Assembly (NCBI GenBank): GCA_964352215.1 | Contig: CAYGRE010000018.1 | Coordinates: 13,655-77,654 of the forward strand | Source of the DNA: CAWUKT01 sp964352215 | Lineage (GTDB): Bacteria; Bacteroidota; Bacteroidia; J057; JADKCL01 | DNA: 64,000 nt | Direction of reading: 5' to 3' | Part shown: positions 1 through 8,646 of the stretch, piece by piece | Numbering within the stretch: the first letter of the stretch is position 1 | Layout: the number at the start of each line of letters is the position of its first letter | Translations under genes and position numbers: made by a program | Notes under the pieces: model-generated | What the model was told of the DNA's origin: nothing | Seen by the model: the letters and a program-made list of their open reading frames with translations, nothing else | The model's database searches: none

Positions 1-308
1 ATGGCACCATCGCCCGCGAAGGTGACCCGGTGAACTACCAAAAGATACGTTACTCTCCCTATCTGGAAGCCCGCTTCGGCACCGAATGGCTGACCGACCT
101 TCGGCTGAGGAATACCAGCCTGGGCAGCGGCGCCATCGTCTTCCCGGACTCCATGACCAATTTTGAAGTAGACTTTTTCGAAAGCCGCCTCTTCTACAAT
201 TGGCAAAACACGCTTTACCATTACGATATGAATTCCCAGAGCCGTCTGGATTCGTTTGTGTTTCCCGATCAATTGATCGGGAGTGTGCATTGGGTTGGGG
301 GGGAGTAG
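1..308 (+). CDS. C-terminal fragment of an unrecognised protein (partial at window edge)
   Basis: The reading frame is open from the first bases of the window (frame beginning at base 3) and stops at 308, so only about 101 C-terminal residues are visible. The GTG at base 30 is inside the frame and is probably not the true start. The fragment alternates charged and aromatic residues (for example SRLFYNWQNTLYHYD), a pattern compatible with beta strands of an outer-membrane barrel, but no family is recognisable and it does not end in the usual terminal aromatic residue. It lies 44 bp before the AAA ATPase on the same strand. Function unknown. Confidence 0.55.
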   Translation, partial: GTIAREGDPVNYQKIRYSPYLEARFGTEWLTDLRLRNTSLGSGAIVFPDSMTNFEVDFFESRLFYNWQNTLYHYDMNSQSRLDSFVFPDQLIGSVHWVGGE

Positions 309-352
309 GCAGATTTCCCAACGATTTCGTACTTTGCTGAAAACCATAAGCC

Positions 353-1429
353 ATGACTGAAAACTGGAATGACAATTGGCTCAAGGACCTATCTATCCGC
401 AATTTCAAGTCGATCAAAGAGGTTGACCTGAAATGTGGCCGGATCAATGTGTTCATCGGGGAGCCAAATGTGGGGAAGTCGAATATTTTGGAGGCGATTG
501 CTTTGCTGAGTGGGGAGGTTGGAGCAGATGGGGAAAAATTGGGCAGGGGAGGGATTAGGTTTGAGAAAACAGCCAATCTCTTTTTTGAGCAGAAGTTTAA
601 GGATTTAATCATTTCGGTTTCTTCAAAAAGACACCGCTCCGAATTGTTTATTTCTGGTAGTACTTTTGGATTCATGCAGGCTAACATGGAAAGTATTCAG
701 TCATTTTTAAAACAGGAAATGGCCAAGCCTACCCTTTCCTTTCCGTCCTCCCAAAAAGGTTTTTTTCAAACTGGGGGTGAACTTCATACCATTGATAAGA
801 AAGGCATTTTAACGAAAAGATTTAATCTCCATGCCTTACCCTCTATTTATCAATACCGCTTTAAGCCTTTTCAACAAAACAAGTCATCCGATGACCTTAG
901 CTTAAGCCCTCCGTTTGGGGACAACCTGTTTTCAGTAATTGAAAGTTTTTCTGATCTAAGAGAAGAGGTCGGAGAATTCATCCGGCCATTCGGTTATACT
1001 TTTCTTTTGGACCCCATCAATGAGGTCATGGCCATGCAAAAGTTGGATGGTATGTATGCCATCACAACCCCCTATTCCATGATCGCCGACACCCTTCAGC
1101 GAATGATCTTCCATTTCGCGGCGATCTACTCCAATGATAACGCTGTCTTACTCTTTGAAGAGCCGGAAAGTCATTCCTTTCCTCCCTATATCGATATGCT
1201 TGCCGAAAGAATTGTGGCCAGCGAAACCAATCAGTTCTTCATGACAACCCATAGTCCATTCATTCTGGACAAGATGATGGGTTACAGTGACTCCGAGAGT
1301 GTGGCAATTCATTATGTCTACTATGAAGAGGATCAAACAAAAGTCAAGACCCTCACCGATGAAAAAATCCAGGAACTGCTGGACAATGGCGTAGATGTTT
1401 TTTTCAATTTGAACTGGCTGAAGGACTGA
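353..1429 (+). CDS. AAA family ATPase (AAA_15/OLD-like, RecF/SMC-type)
   Basis: A 358-residue ABC/SMC-type ATPase. The N-terminus reads LSIRNFKSIKEVDL followed by a Walker A motif GEPNVGKSN (residues 36-44), as in RecF, OLD and AAA_15 proteins. A Walker B region VLLFEEPESHS lies near residues 265-275, followed by a conserved THSPF switch motif about 30 residues later. There is no TOPRIM domain in the same chain, unlike full-length OLD nucleases. Only 3 bp separate it from the next gene, whose small product carries the missing TOPRIM-like residues, so the two are almost certainly co-translated. In known systems (OLD, PARIS, Gabija-like) such ATPases sense phage or DNA damage and license a nuclease. 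The ATPase call is firm; the defence role is inferred. Confidence 0.88.
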   Translation: MTENWNDNWLKDLSIRNFKSIKEVDLKCGRINVFIGEPNVGKSNILEAIALLSGEVGADGEKLGRGGIRFEKTANLFFEQKFKDLIISVSSKRHRSELFISGSTFGFMQANMESIQSFLKQEMAKPTLSFPSSQKGFFQTGGELHTIDKKGILTKRFNLHALPSIYQYRFKPFQQNKSSDDLSLSPPFGDNLFSVIESFSDLREEVGEFIRPFGYTFLLDPINEVMAMQKLDGMYAITTPYSMIADTLQRMIFHFAAIYSNDNAVLLFEEPESHSFPPYIDMLAERIVASETNQFFMTTHSPFILDKMMGYSDSESVAIHYVYYEEDQTKVKTLTDEKIQELLDNGVDVFFNLNWLKD

Positions 1430-1432
1430 GCG

Positions 1433-1921
1433 ATGAACGGAAATCAGATTTTGTGTGAATGTCATGCTGATACGTTTGCCATTGGTCGTATCCTTCGCTT
1501 GAAGTATGTCAACCACCAGCGCAACATTCAAAAGGTCCTCCAGGCCTTTGAGCGGAATTTCAGGGATCGGCTTGCAGTTGGGGTGGTTGACAATGATAAA
1601 AAGGCGCCTTCTGAATTGAAATTGTTCACTCCCATCTATGAGCACCCAACCCTTTCCCTTCATCGCAAGCCAGACACCCGCCATTTCTTGATTATACTCA
1701 CCCCCGCCATTGAAGGGTTCCTGATAGATGCCGCTACGAAGGCAGAGCTTGACCTAGCCCGGTATAAAATGGAAACCCTTAAAAAGATGAAAATGATCAC
1801 CAAGAGTGCACAGGCTCCCCAACGCCGTGAGCTACTTGCTTTGGTGAATGATCTGAGAAGGGCCAACCCTGAGCCAATCTCGCATCTAACTTCATTCTTC
1901 GAAGAGATTCCTAAGCTGTAA
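1433..1921 (+). CDS. Small TOPRIM-like protein, partner of the upstream ATPase
   Basis: A 162-residue protein starting 3 bp after the ATPase stop. It has the layout of a stand-alone TOPRIM domain: an acidic residue in the first strand (Glu9 in LCECHADTFAIGRI, comparable with the usual VEGxxD), a DxD motif after a strand (GVVDNDK, Asp53 and Asp55), and a later TPAIEGFL segment. This resembles the effector halves of ATPase/TOPRIM pairs such as AriB of PARIS or DUF4276/DUF4435 proteins, which cut nucleic acid when released. I cannot assign it to one of these families by eye. It may instead be an uncharacterised accessory protein; the assignment rests on motif layout plus context. Confidence 0.6.
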   Translation: MNGNQILCECHADTFAIGRILRLKYVNHQRNIQKVLQAFERNFRDRLAVGVVDNDKKAPSELKLFTPIYEHPTLSLHRKPDTRHFLIILTPAIEGFLIDAATKAELDLARYKMETLKKMKMITKSAQAPQRRELLALVNDLRRANPEPISHLTSFFEEIPKL

Positions 1922-2557
1922 ATTCCTTTCGTAAAGATCGAAAAATCCGGTCTTCGATTACACTTTCCCCCCGCAACCTTGCGGGTCACAACCCCCGGCT
2001 ATTTCCCATCGAAGCCCTCAAGGCCAAGGCTTCAAAGCCTCGACCCTTTACCCTTAGGACCTGCAAACTTGCCACTCCGAACCCTCAACCATTTACCCAG
2101 CCTACCCTCAACCTTGAGGGTGCCGACTGTCAAACCTGTCAGGTGTCAAGTCTCGGGATTGCGGGGTACACCCTCCAAACCCGGGGGTCAGAACCACCCA
2201 CCAATGACACTCCGGACCGTCATCCGAGAGGGTCCAAACCGTAATACGTGCCGCTTAAGAAGCTGCAAAGCCGAGGGTCGAGACTGTCAATAATGAGGGT
2301 CCGGACCCTCTCTCCCCGAGGCAATCAACCCTCACCTTTTACCCAATCAAGCCTCAAGGGTTGGACCTCTATACCGTCAACCATTGCCCCACCATCGCCG
2401 CGCCCTTGCGGGTCCAAAGTGTCTCCCCTCCCCCCTTCGACCCTCATTCTCCACCACCCTTTTCCAATCGAATAGGCCCTCATTCCCCCCATTGGCCCAT
2501 TTCAAATCTTCGGGGTACTCTTTTCCCAGTCTCGGGATATTCCCTAACAACCTGAAC
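1922..2557. repeat. Gene-free stretch with a decayed ~22-nt hairpin-repeat array
   Basis: The interval between two convergent genes has no credible coding sequence. From about 1979 to 2480 it is a C-rich series of short imperfect palindromes. Cut every 22 nt from 2105, successive segments keep a CCCTC or TGTC-like block near the front and a GAGGGTC-like block near the back (2105, 2127, 2171, 2215, 2281, 2303 onward). The best hairpin is ACCCTCAACCTTGAGGGT at 2104-2121. The same stem sequence is found in the cleaner array at 32.8-33.4 kb, so this is probably an older, diverged copy. Short reading frames through it are products of base composition. Confidence 0.55.
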
Positions 2558-3679
2558 TCACAGTCCGTATTCCGAAAGCATGACCTTCCAACTCATATCT
2601 TCCGTGTAGCGAAGAATTCCAAAGTTGATTTCGCGTTGCAATTGCGGAGAGAGGTTGTGACTCATGCCAGTCGCATAGAATTGAGGATTGAAATTTATGG
2701 GGAGCAGTCGGTAACGCTCCAGCGTATCCGTGTTGATCATGCTTTGCAGAATAGGGCGGTCGTAAGCCACGACTTCAATCTCCTCGCGATCCAGTGCTGC
2801 CAACAATTCGGTCATGTCCGGATAGGTTTTCCGCTTGGTGAAGAAGTTGTTTTGCATCCATGAATGCGTCCCGGAATCCTGAATGGTTCCCATTTTTTTC
2901 TTCTTGAAATCGTCGATCAAATTGCCATCTGAACTGATGCTGTTCACGGTCAGGGAAGAGGTGATTGCGGCGGTAAAACCGGATATGATGACAATGGCAG
3001 TGAACATCCAGACCAGCGCGATGATGCGTCCGCCAGTTGTACGCGGCGATTTGTCGCCGTAACCGACCGTGCTCATGGTCACAGCCGACCACCAGAATCC
3101 GGACCAGAGGCCTTTGATGCCGGTGCCAAATTCCTCCGGGTTATGACGGCGTTCGAAGAGCCAAACCAGCAGACCAAAGACCAGGATGGTGAGGAACAGT
3201 CCTCCCAGAACGCGGAGAAAATTCAGGGAGAAAAAAGATCCCAGGAATTCCAGCGTTTGGGATGCCCCCGAGGATTCTTTTTGCAACAGTGCGGAATGTG
3301 CAATGTAGTAGGGCGAAGAAAAGTCGATGACTTCTGATCGCTCACTGGTGATGGTCAGGGGAGACAGGCTGAGGTCGACTTCTCCACTGGAAAGCGCCTT
3401 TAGCAGACTATCCAGGCGCAATTGTCGGTATTCAAATACGATGTTGAGATCCTCAGCCACCTGGTTCCAAAGCCAGACCGAAGGTCCTTCGAGCAGGCCC
3501 ATATCGGATTTGGTGACAAAAGGCGGCGCGATGTTATAGCCAATCACCAATGTGTCAACGGGAACCAACGTATCGGCTTCGCTGCTTAAATCAGGGGTCG
3601 CCTGGCCGTTGAGCGGAAGCTGTGTAAAAACCAGGAATAAGAATGAGATGGAGAAAATGGGGAAAGAGAATCGGTTCAT
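2558..3679 (-). CDS. Glutamate-receptor-like ligand-gated ion channel (GluR0 type)
   Basis: A 373-residue protein from the ATG at 3679, chosen over the longer frame to 3763 because it gives a signal peptide (MNRFSFPIFSISFLFLVF). A periplasmic solute-binding lobe comes first (LVIGYNIAPPFV, then SSGEVDLSLSPLTIT and IDFSSPYY). Next come a transmembrane helix, a pore loop with the potassium-type filter TVGYGDKSP and a second main helix. The second lobe follows (MGTIQDSGTHSW to the end). This order, with the ion pore inserted into a type 3 binding protein, is that of prokaryotic ionotropic glutamate receptors such as GluR0. The ligand is probably an amino acid, but this cannot be read from the sequence. 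It is convergent with the TOPRIM-like gene. Confidence 0.85.
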   Translation of the reverse strand: MNRFSFPIFSISFLFLVFTQLPLNGQATPDLSSEADTLVPVDTLVIGYNIAPPFVTKSDMGLLEGPSVWLWNQVAEDLNIVFEYRQLRLDSLLKALSSGEVDLSLSPLTITSERSEVIDFSSPYYIAHSALLQKESSGASQTLEFLGSFFSLNFLRVLGGLFLTILVFGLLVWLFERRHNPEEFGTGIKGLWSGFWWSAVTMSTVGYGDKSPRTTGGRIIALVWMFTAIVIISGFTAAITSSLTVNSISSDGNLIDDFKKKKMGTIQDSGTHSWMQNNFFTKRKTYPDMTELLAALDREEIEVVAYDRPILQSMINTDTLERYRLLPINFNPQFYATGMSHNLSPQLQREINFGILRYTEDMSWKVMLSEYGL

Positions 3680-3879
3680 CAATGTTTTTTCAAGGACTTT
3701 TGTGAGGTTGACAACTGTGACGCAGAAAACGAATACAGCGACATGGTCTCTCAGAAAATACACTTCTAAAGGGGGAAAAGCAATCCTCGGTGTTTTGGTC
3801 TGGGAAATGCTTGAACACCTTAGAAGAGGATTTGGGTGTGTGATTAAGTTAGTTTCTTCGATCCTTCTATCTTAGTAGT

Positions 3880-4112
3880 ATGAAGATCCCGCAGGAGTCA
3901 GAGCTCATTTTTTATCAGACCAAGGACAATACCGTTAAGATCGATGTCTATTTTCTTGATGAAACTTTCTGGATGACTCAGAAGAAGATGGCGGAATTAT
4001 TTGGAGTCCAACGCCCTGCCATTACCAAGCATATGAAAAGTATCGGGTCGTCCAAGACCAAAACTTTCTTTCAGACTTTGACAAAGAAATAAACCGACTG
4101 AAAGGAAAGTAG
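3880..4112 (+). pseudogene. RhuM-family (virulence RhuM) gene remnant
   Basis: The first 50 or so codons from 3880 match the start of RhuM-family proteins: an IFYQTKDNTVKIDV strand pair, then DETFWMTQKKMAELFGVQRPAITKH, a KilA-N/HTH-like segment. The frame then runs into SSKTKTFFQTLTKK and stops at 4092. Shifting frame near 4070 gives LSDFDKEINRLKGK ending at a TAG at 4110-4112, which looks like the normal RhuM tail. The gene has therefore lost its middle (family members are about 300 residues) and is out of frame. RhuM genes often travel with restriction or mobile loci. No intact mobile element is visible beside it. Confidence 0.7.
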
Positions 4113-4225
4113 ACTTTCCCCCACTTTTCCCCCTCATTCTGTTGATAGCACACCTTGTTGCAAAGCTTCCTTTGCCTGAACTTCGTAGACCAGCTAATTG
4201 AATCACAAATAGAAGAGAGCAGAAG

Positions 4226-6883
4226 ATGGCCGAAAGCGGAGAAAATGATCTAGAAATGCAGGATGTATTGCCAGTGTCGGGTATGTACGAAAACTGGTTC
4301 CTGGAGTATGCGTCTTATGTAATCCTTGACCGTGCGGTCCCCTACGTCGAAGACGGACTCAAGCCCGTACAGCGCAGAATCCTCCACACCATGAAGGTGA
4401 TGGACGATGGCCGCTACAACAAAGTCGCCAATATCATCGGTTCTACGATGCAATATCACCCGCACGGTGATGCCGCTATCGGTGATGCCACCGTCAACCT
4501 CGGTCAGAAAGACCTGATGATTGACACCCAGGGCAACTGGGGCAATATCTACACCGGTGACCGGGCCGCAGCGCCGCGCTACATTGAAGCAAGACTGAGC
4601 AAGTTTGCCCTTGAAGTCGCTTTCAATGCCAAAACCACCAATTGGCAGCTTTCCTACGATGGACGGAAAAACGAACCCGTCACCCTGCCCATGAAGTTTC
4701 CCCTGGTCCTGGCCCAGGGAGTAGAAGGGATCGCGGTCGGTCTTTCCACCAAGATCATGCCCCACAACTTCATCGAGTTGTGCGAGGCTGCTATCGCCTA
4801 CCTCAAGGGACGCCCCTTCAAGCTCTATCCCGACTTCCCTACCGGGGGCATGGTCGATGTCGAGAATTACAACTTCGGAAAACGGGGCGGCAAAATCCGG
4901 GTTCGGGCCAAAATCGAGGAATTAGACAAAAAGTCGATCGTCATTCGGGACCTGCCTTACGGGCAAACCACTCAATCCCTGATCGATTCGATCCTCAAGG
5001 CCAACGACAAGAACAAGATCAAGATCAAGAAGATCGATGACAATACGGCCCGGGATGTAGAGATCATCGTCCACCTGCATTCGGGTATCAGTCCGGCAAT
5101 TGCGATAGATGCCCTCTATGCCTTCACCAATTGTGAGGTCTCCATCTCTCCCAACTGCTGTATCATCGTGGATGAGAAGCCCTCTTTCACGGATGTCCGG
5201 ACCGTACTCAAACTGACCACCGAGCAGACCAAAGAGTTGCTGCGTCGGGAGCTTGAAATACGCAAGGGAGAAATTGAGGACAAACTTCACATGTCCTCCC
5301 TGGAAAAGATCTTCATTGAGAACCGAATCTACCGGGACATTGAAGAGGAAGAAACCTGGGAAGGGGTAATTGACGCCATTGACCGGGGACTTGATCCTTT
5401 CAAACCCCAATTGTTCCGCGAAGTCACCCGGGACGACATCGTTCGCCTGACCGAGATCAAGATCAAGCGCATCTCAAAATTTGACTCCTTCAAAGCCGAC
5501 GAATACATCCGTGGTTTGCTGGAAGAGCTGGAGCAGGTCAAGCACGACCTCGCCCACCTGACCGAATACACCATTGCCTATTACGAACGGCTGCTGCAGA
5601 ATTTTGGCAAGGGCCGGGAAAGAAAGACCGAGATCCGGACTTTTGATACGATCTCAGCGACGCAAGTGGTGGTCAATAACCGGAAGCTCTATGTCAACCG
5701 GGAAGATGGATTTGTGGGGACCTCGCTCAAGCGGGATGAATTTGTCAAGGACTGTTCGGATATAGATGACATCATTGTCTTCCTGAGAAACGGTGCCATC
5801 AAGGTATTCAAGGTCAATGACAAAGAATTTGTGGGCAAGGGGATCATCCATGTCGACGTTTGGAAAAAGGGGGACGAACGGACCACTTACCACATGATCT
5901 ACACGGACAGCAAAGACAAAAGAACCTATGTCAAACGCTTCCAGGTCAAGGGAATTACCAGGGACCGTGAATACATCCTCACCAAGAGCAAGAAGCCGGG
6001 CAAAGTCCATTATTTCTCTGCCAATCCCAACGGTGAATCTGAGGTCGTACAGGTGAAACTCAGGGGCGGGAATCAGCTCCGCATCAAAGAGTTTCCCTAT
6101 GATTTTGCAGAGTTGGCGATCAAAGGCCGGGCTGCGGGTGGCAACCTGATGACCAAGCACCCGGTCCTGAGAGTTGATTTCAAGTCCAAAGGGGTTTCCA
6201 CCCTGGAGGGGATCAAAATATGGTACGACGACAATGTCAAGCGACTCAACACCAATGGGGTGGGTGAATTGCTGGGCAAGTTTGAAGCAGATGACTCCAT
6301 CCTGGTGCTCTATGCCGATGGTTCCTATGAGTTGACTTCCTACGAATTGACCAACCGGTACGAAGGCCGGGGGAAAATCCAGGAGCTGCAGCGATTGGCA
6401 GAGGATACCGTCATCAGTGCCATCCACCAGGACGGAGAGTCCGGCCGGGTCTATGTCAAGCGGTTCCAGGTGGAGACCAGCACCCTGGACAAAAAGGCAA
6501 GCTTTATCAATGAATCAGAAGGGTCCCGCCTACTCTTTGTCACTGCCAAGCCAGAGCCGGTCGTAAGTATCGTGTTCAGCCGAAAAACGCTGGAAGACCA
6601 GGAAATCTCATTGGAAGAATTCATTGATGTCAAGGGGTGGAAAGCCATCGGCAATAAACTGACAGACGAAAAGATCAGAAAAATTGACCTGGTTTCATTC
6701 AAGGAGCCGGAAGCCATGGACGATCAGGACGACGATGACGACGATGATGATCAGGATGACAATGACGATTCGGAATCCAATGATGACCAGGACGACAAGG
6801 CAACCCCTACAGATCCCAAAGACATTCCATTTGAGGTAGAGGATGTCCGGGACAAGGAGGACGATCAACCGACCTTGTTCTGA
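4226..6883 (+). CDS. parC: DNA topoisomerase IV subunit A
   Basis: An 885-residue type IIA topoisomerase A subunit. The N-terminal core has SYVILDRAVPYVEDGLKPVQRR, the YHPHGDAAIGDATV block and the catalytic tyrosine in AAPRYIEARLS (Tyr119), which forms the covalent link to DNA. The C-terminal half contains beta-propeller-like repeats (for example VYVKRFQV twice) rather than the canonical gyrase GQRGGKG box, so ParC fits better than GyrA. It should decatenate daughter chromosomes together with ParE, which is not in the window. The last 60 residues are extremely acidic, with long Asp runs. The following CoA-binding gene begins 37 bp or more after the stop on the same strand. Confidence 0.92.
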   Translation: MAESGENDLEMQDVLPVSGMYENWFLEYASYVILDRAVPYVEDGLKPVQRRILHTMKVMDDGRYNKVANIIGSTMQYHPHGDAAIGDATVNLGQKDLMIDTQGNWGNIYTGDRAAAPRYIEARLSKFALEVAFNAKTTNWQLSYDGRKNEPVTLPMKFPLVLAQGVEGIAVGLSTKIMPHNFIELCEAAIAYLKGRPFKLYPDFPTGGMVDVENYNFGKRGGKIRVRAKIEELDKKSIVIRDLPYGQTTQSLIDSILKANDKNKIKIKKIDDNTARDVEIIVHLHSGISPAIAIDALYAFTNCEVSISPNCCIIVDEKPSFTDVRTVLKLTTEQTKELLRRELEIRKGEIEDKLHMSSLEKIFIENRIYRDIEEEETWEGVIDAIDRGLDPFKPQLFREVTRDDIVRLTEIKIKRISKFDSFKADEYIRGLLEELEQVKHDLAHLTEYTIAYYERLLQNFGKGRERKTEIRTFDTISATQVVVNNRKLYVNREDGFVGTSLKRDEFVKDCSDIDDIIVFLRNGAIKVFKVNDKEFVGKGIIHVDVWKKGDERTTYHMIYTDSKDKRTYVKRFQVKGITRDREYILTKSKKPGKVHYFSANPNGESEVVQVKLRGGNQLRIKEFPYDFAELAIKGRAAGGNLMTKHPVLRVDFKSKGVSTLEGIKIWYDDNVKRLNTNGVGELLGKFEADDSILVLYADGSYELTSYELTNRYEGRGKIQELQRLAEDTVISAIHQDGESGRVYVKRFQVETSTLDKKASFINESEGSRLLFVTAKPEPVVSIVFSRKTLEDQEISLEEFIDVKGWKAIGNKLTDEKIRKIDLVSFKEPEAMDDQDDDDDDDDQDDNDDSESNDDQDDKATPTDPKDIPFEVEDVRDKEDDQPTLF

Positions 6884-6920
6884 TTGCAATCACAACAACT
6901 TCGCCCTGGATGGGTTAACT

Positions 6921-7352
6921 ATGGTAGAGGTTATTATGAAAGAAAAGATTCAATCTACCATGTCCTCCAATTTGGTACAAAAGGGAAACAAGCCCACTTT
7001 GGTGATCGGAGCATCCACCAATCCGAGAAGGTATTCCTTTCGGGCAATTCACATGCTTCGTGACCACGACATTCCGGTTTATGCATTGGGCCTGAGAGAA
7101 GGTGAAGTGGGAGATGTTGGTATCGCCAGAGACCGGGAGGCTTTCTTGGGAAAGGATATCCATACCATCACCTTGTATATGAATCCCTACCGACAGGAGG
7201 AATACTACGATTACATTATTTCCCTGAAGCCAAAAAGGGTCATTTTTAATCCCGGAACTGAGAACCATATACTGGCAGATATGCTGAGAAAAGAGGGAAT
7301 TGAGCCACTGGAAGCGTGTACGCTGGTTATGCTTTCCCTCAACCAGTTTTGA
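6921..7352 (+). CDS. CoA-binding domain protein (YccU-like)
   Basis: A protein of about 143 residues with a Rossmann-type CoA-binding fold: the first strand and loop are TLVIGASTNPRRYSFRAI, then IPVYALGLREGEVGD, a central TLYMNPYRQEEYYDYI and RVIFNPGTENH. This matches the CoA_binding_2 family (E. coli YccU), whose function is poorly known. I start it at the ATG at 6921; ATGs at 6936 and 6960 are equally possible, and the family usually begins just before the first strand. A longer frame reaching back to 6843 overlaps parC and is unlikely. Confidence 0.8.
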   Translation: MVEVIMKEKIQSTMSSNLVQKGNKPTLVIGASTNPRRYSFRAIHMLRDHDIPVYALGLREGEVGDVGIARDREAFLGKDIHTITLYMNPYRQEEYYDYIISLKPKRVIFNPGTENHILADMLRKEGIEPLEACTLVMLSLNQF

Positions 7353-7430
7353 TCCTATTGCAGCAAAAACTGCATTTAGATTGCCTTTTCCACCTGATTT
7401 CCTTTACTTAAAGTATAGAATTGATGCATT

Positions 7431-7826
7431 ATGTTTTCTGATCTATCTTCTATAAAGACTGAAGGCGTACGGGTAGATGTCCAAACAGCCTGGATTCAGG
7501 ACCAATCCAATCCAAGTCTGGACCACTATGTATTTGCCTATAAAGTGCGGATCACCAATGAATCGCCGTATGAAGTCCAGTTGCTAAGCCGCCAATGGAT
7601 CATCACAGATGGACTTGGCCAAAAACGGGAGGTTCAGGGTGAAGGCGTAATCGGACAGCAACCCATTCTGTCCCCCGGAGAACAACACGAATATATCAGT
7701 GGATGTAATTTTGAAACGCCAATTGGCAAGATGAGAGGCTATTACTATATGCTCCGCACCAATGGCGACTCCTTCAAAGTCCGTATCCCGGAATTCACCA
7801 TGGTCGTCCCCCACTTCCTCAACTAA
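7431..7826 (+). CDS. apaG: ApaG family protein
   Basis: A 131-residue protein that is nearly all ApaG domain, a fibronectin-like beta sandwich linked to divalent cation (Co2+/Mg2+) resistance in enterobacteria. Family signatures are YKVRITNESPYEVQLLSRQW, ITDGLGQKREVQGEGVIG, the PILSPGEQHEYISG strand and the GYYYMLRTNG to FTMVVPHF end. Length is normal. It is followed after 6 bp by the OsmC-like gene on the same strand, so the two probably share a transcript. A -7-like box TAGAATTG (7416-7423) lies 7 nt before the ATG. Confidence 0.9.
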   Translation: MFSDLSSIKTEGVRVDVQTAWIQDQSNPSLDHYVFAYKVRITNESPYEVQLLSRQWIITDGLGQKREVQGEGVIGQQPILSPGEQHEYISGCNFETPIGKMRGYYYMLRTNGDSFKVRIPEFTMVVPHFLN

Positions 7827-7832
7827 GGACAA

Positions 7833-8240
7833 TTGAATACAGTAGAATCCACTTACCTGGGTGATTTGCGGACAGAGTCTGTCCATGTTCGCTCGGGAAA
7901 TACAATGCTAACCGATGCCCCGGTTGACAATCAGGGCAAGGGCGAGACCTTTTCGCCTACCGATACCATCGCCGTGGGTCTGTTGACCTGTATGCTGACC
8001 GTAGTCGGGATCAAAGCGCAAAAAAATGATTGGCAACTTGGGGAATTCAAAGGGGAAGTGAAGAAGGTCATGGCCGATAATCCCCGGCGAATTATTCAAC
8101 TGGTTGTGAACCTTCACTTCAATGGCCACAACCTAACGGCTCAGAACAGGGTGATTTTAGAGAGAATTGCCATCCATTGTCCGGTGGCCCTGAGCCTGCA
8201 CCCGGATATCAATCAGCAAGTCCGCTTTACTTACGATTGA
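7833..8240 (+). CDS. OsmC family peroxidase-like protein (TTG start)
   Basis: A 135-residue OsmC/Ohr-fold protein. The redox cysteines are Cys53 in GLLTCMLTV and Cys116 in IAIHCPVAL, and the conserved GETFSPTDTIAVGLL loop precedes the first. Family members reduce organic hydroperoxides with the two cysteines. The start is the TTG at 7833, 6 bp after apaG; no in-frame ATG lies before the fold begins. The general OsmC branch (YhfA-like) fits better than Ohr, but this is a judgement from motif spacing. Confidence 0.87.
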   Translation: MNTVESTYLGDLRTESVHVRSGNTMLTDAPVDNQGKGETFSPTDTIAVGLLTCMLTVVGIKAQKNDWQLGEFKGEVKKVMADNPRRIIQLVVNLHFNGHNLTAQNRVILERIAIHCPVALSLHPDINQQVRFTYD

Positions 8241-8289
8241 GCCGCTGCCTGGAATCCAGGCAGACACTATTCAAGAAAATGTTCGATTA

Positions 8290-8634
8290 TTATACTTTGC
8301 TTCCCCACTTGCGCAGCAAGGAGGTCGGGTCTATGGCACCATGACTGGCCGTGAAAACAGATTTTCCCTCGTGAATGACCAGCACCTGTGGAGATTGATG
8401 GTGAACCCCAAATGTCTGGGCAATTTGATTGGATACATTCCGATAGGAAATCAAATCCAGGTAATGCAGATCGAATTCATTGGACAGGGCATCAAGTTCC
8501 CCGTCCATTCTCCATTTCGCTGAAGCCGATATCCCACAACGGGTGCTGTGCTTAAATATCAGCTGGGGTTTTTGATTGGATGTTTCAAGAATTTGATCGA
8601 TCCCATTTAAATCTTCCAGGTTTCTCCAGGACAT
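8290..8634 (-). CDS. ytxJ: Bacillithiol system redox-active protein YtxJ
   Basis: A 114-residue thioredoxin-fold protein with a single active-site cysteine in the family signature IFKHSTRCGISASAK (Cys33) and the cis-proline segment HHQSPQVLVIHEG. YtxJ proteins are monothiol bacilliredoxins that remove bacillithiol from mixed disulfides; their presence suggests this organism uses bacillithiol, as many Bacteroidetes do. It is convergent with the OsmC gene and divides the redox genes of this stretch into two transcription units. A small lipoprotein gene lies just upstream on the same strand. Confidence 0.85.
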   Translation of the reverse strand: MSWRNLEDLNGIDQILETSNQKPQLIFKHSTRCGISASAKWRMDGELDALSNEFDLHYLDLISYRNVSNQIAQTFGVHHQSPQVLVIHEGKSVFTASHGAIDPTSLLRKWGSKV

Positions 8635-8646
8635 TTTGTAAACTCT

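Noticed and set aside
5654..6427. 257-codon minus-strand frame
   Set aside because: It lies wholly within parC on the other strand and shows no protein-like features.
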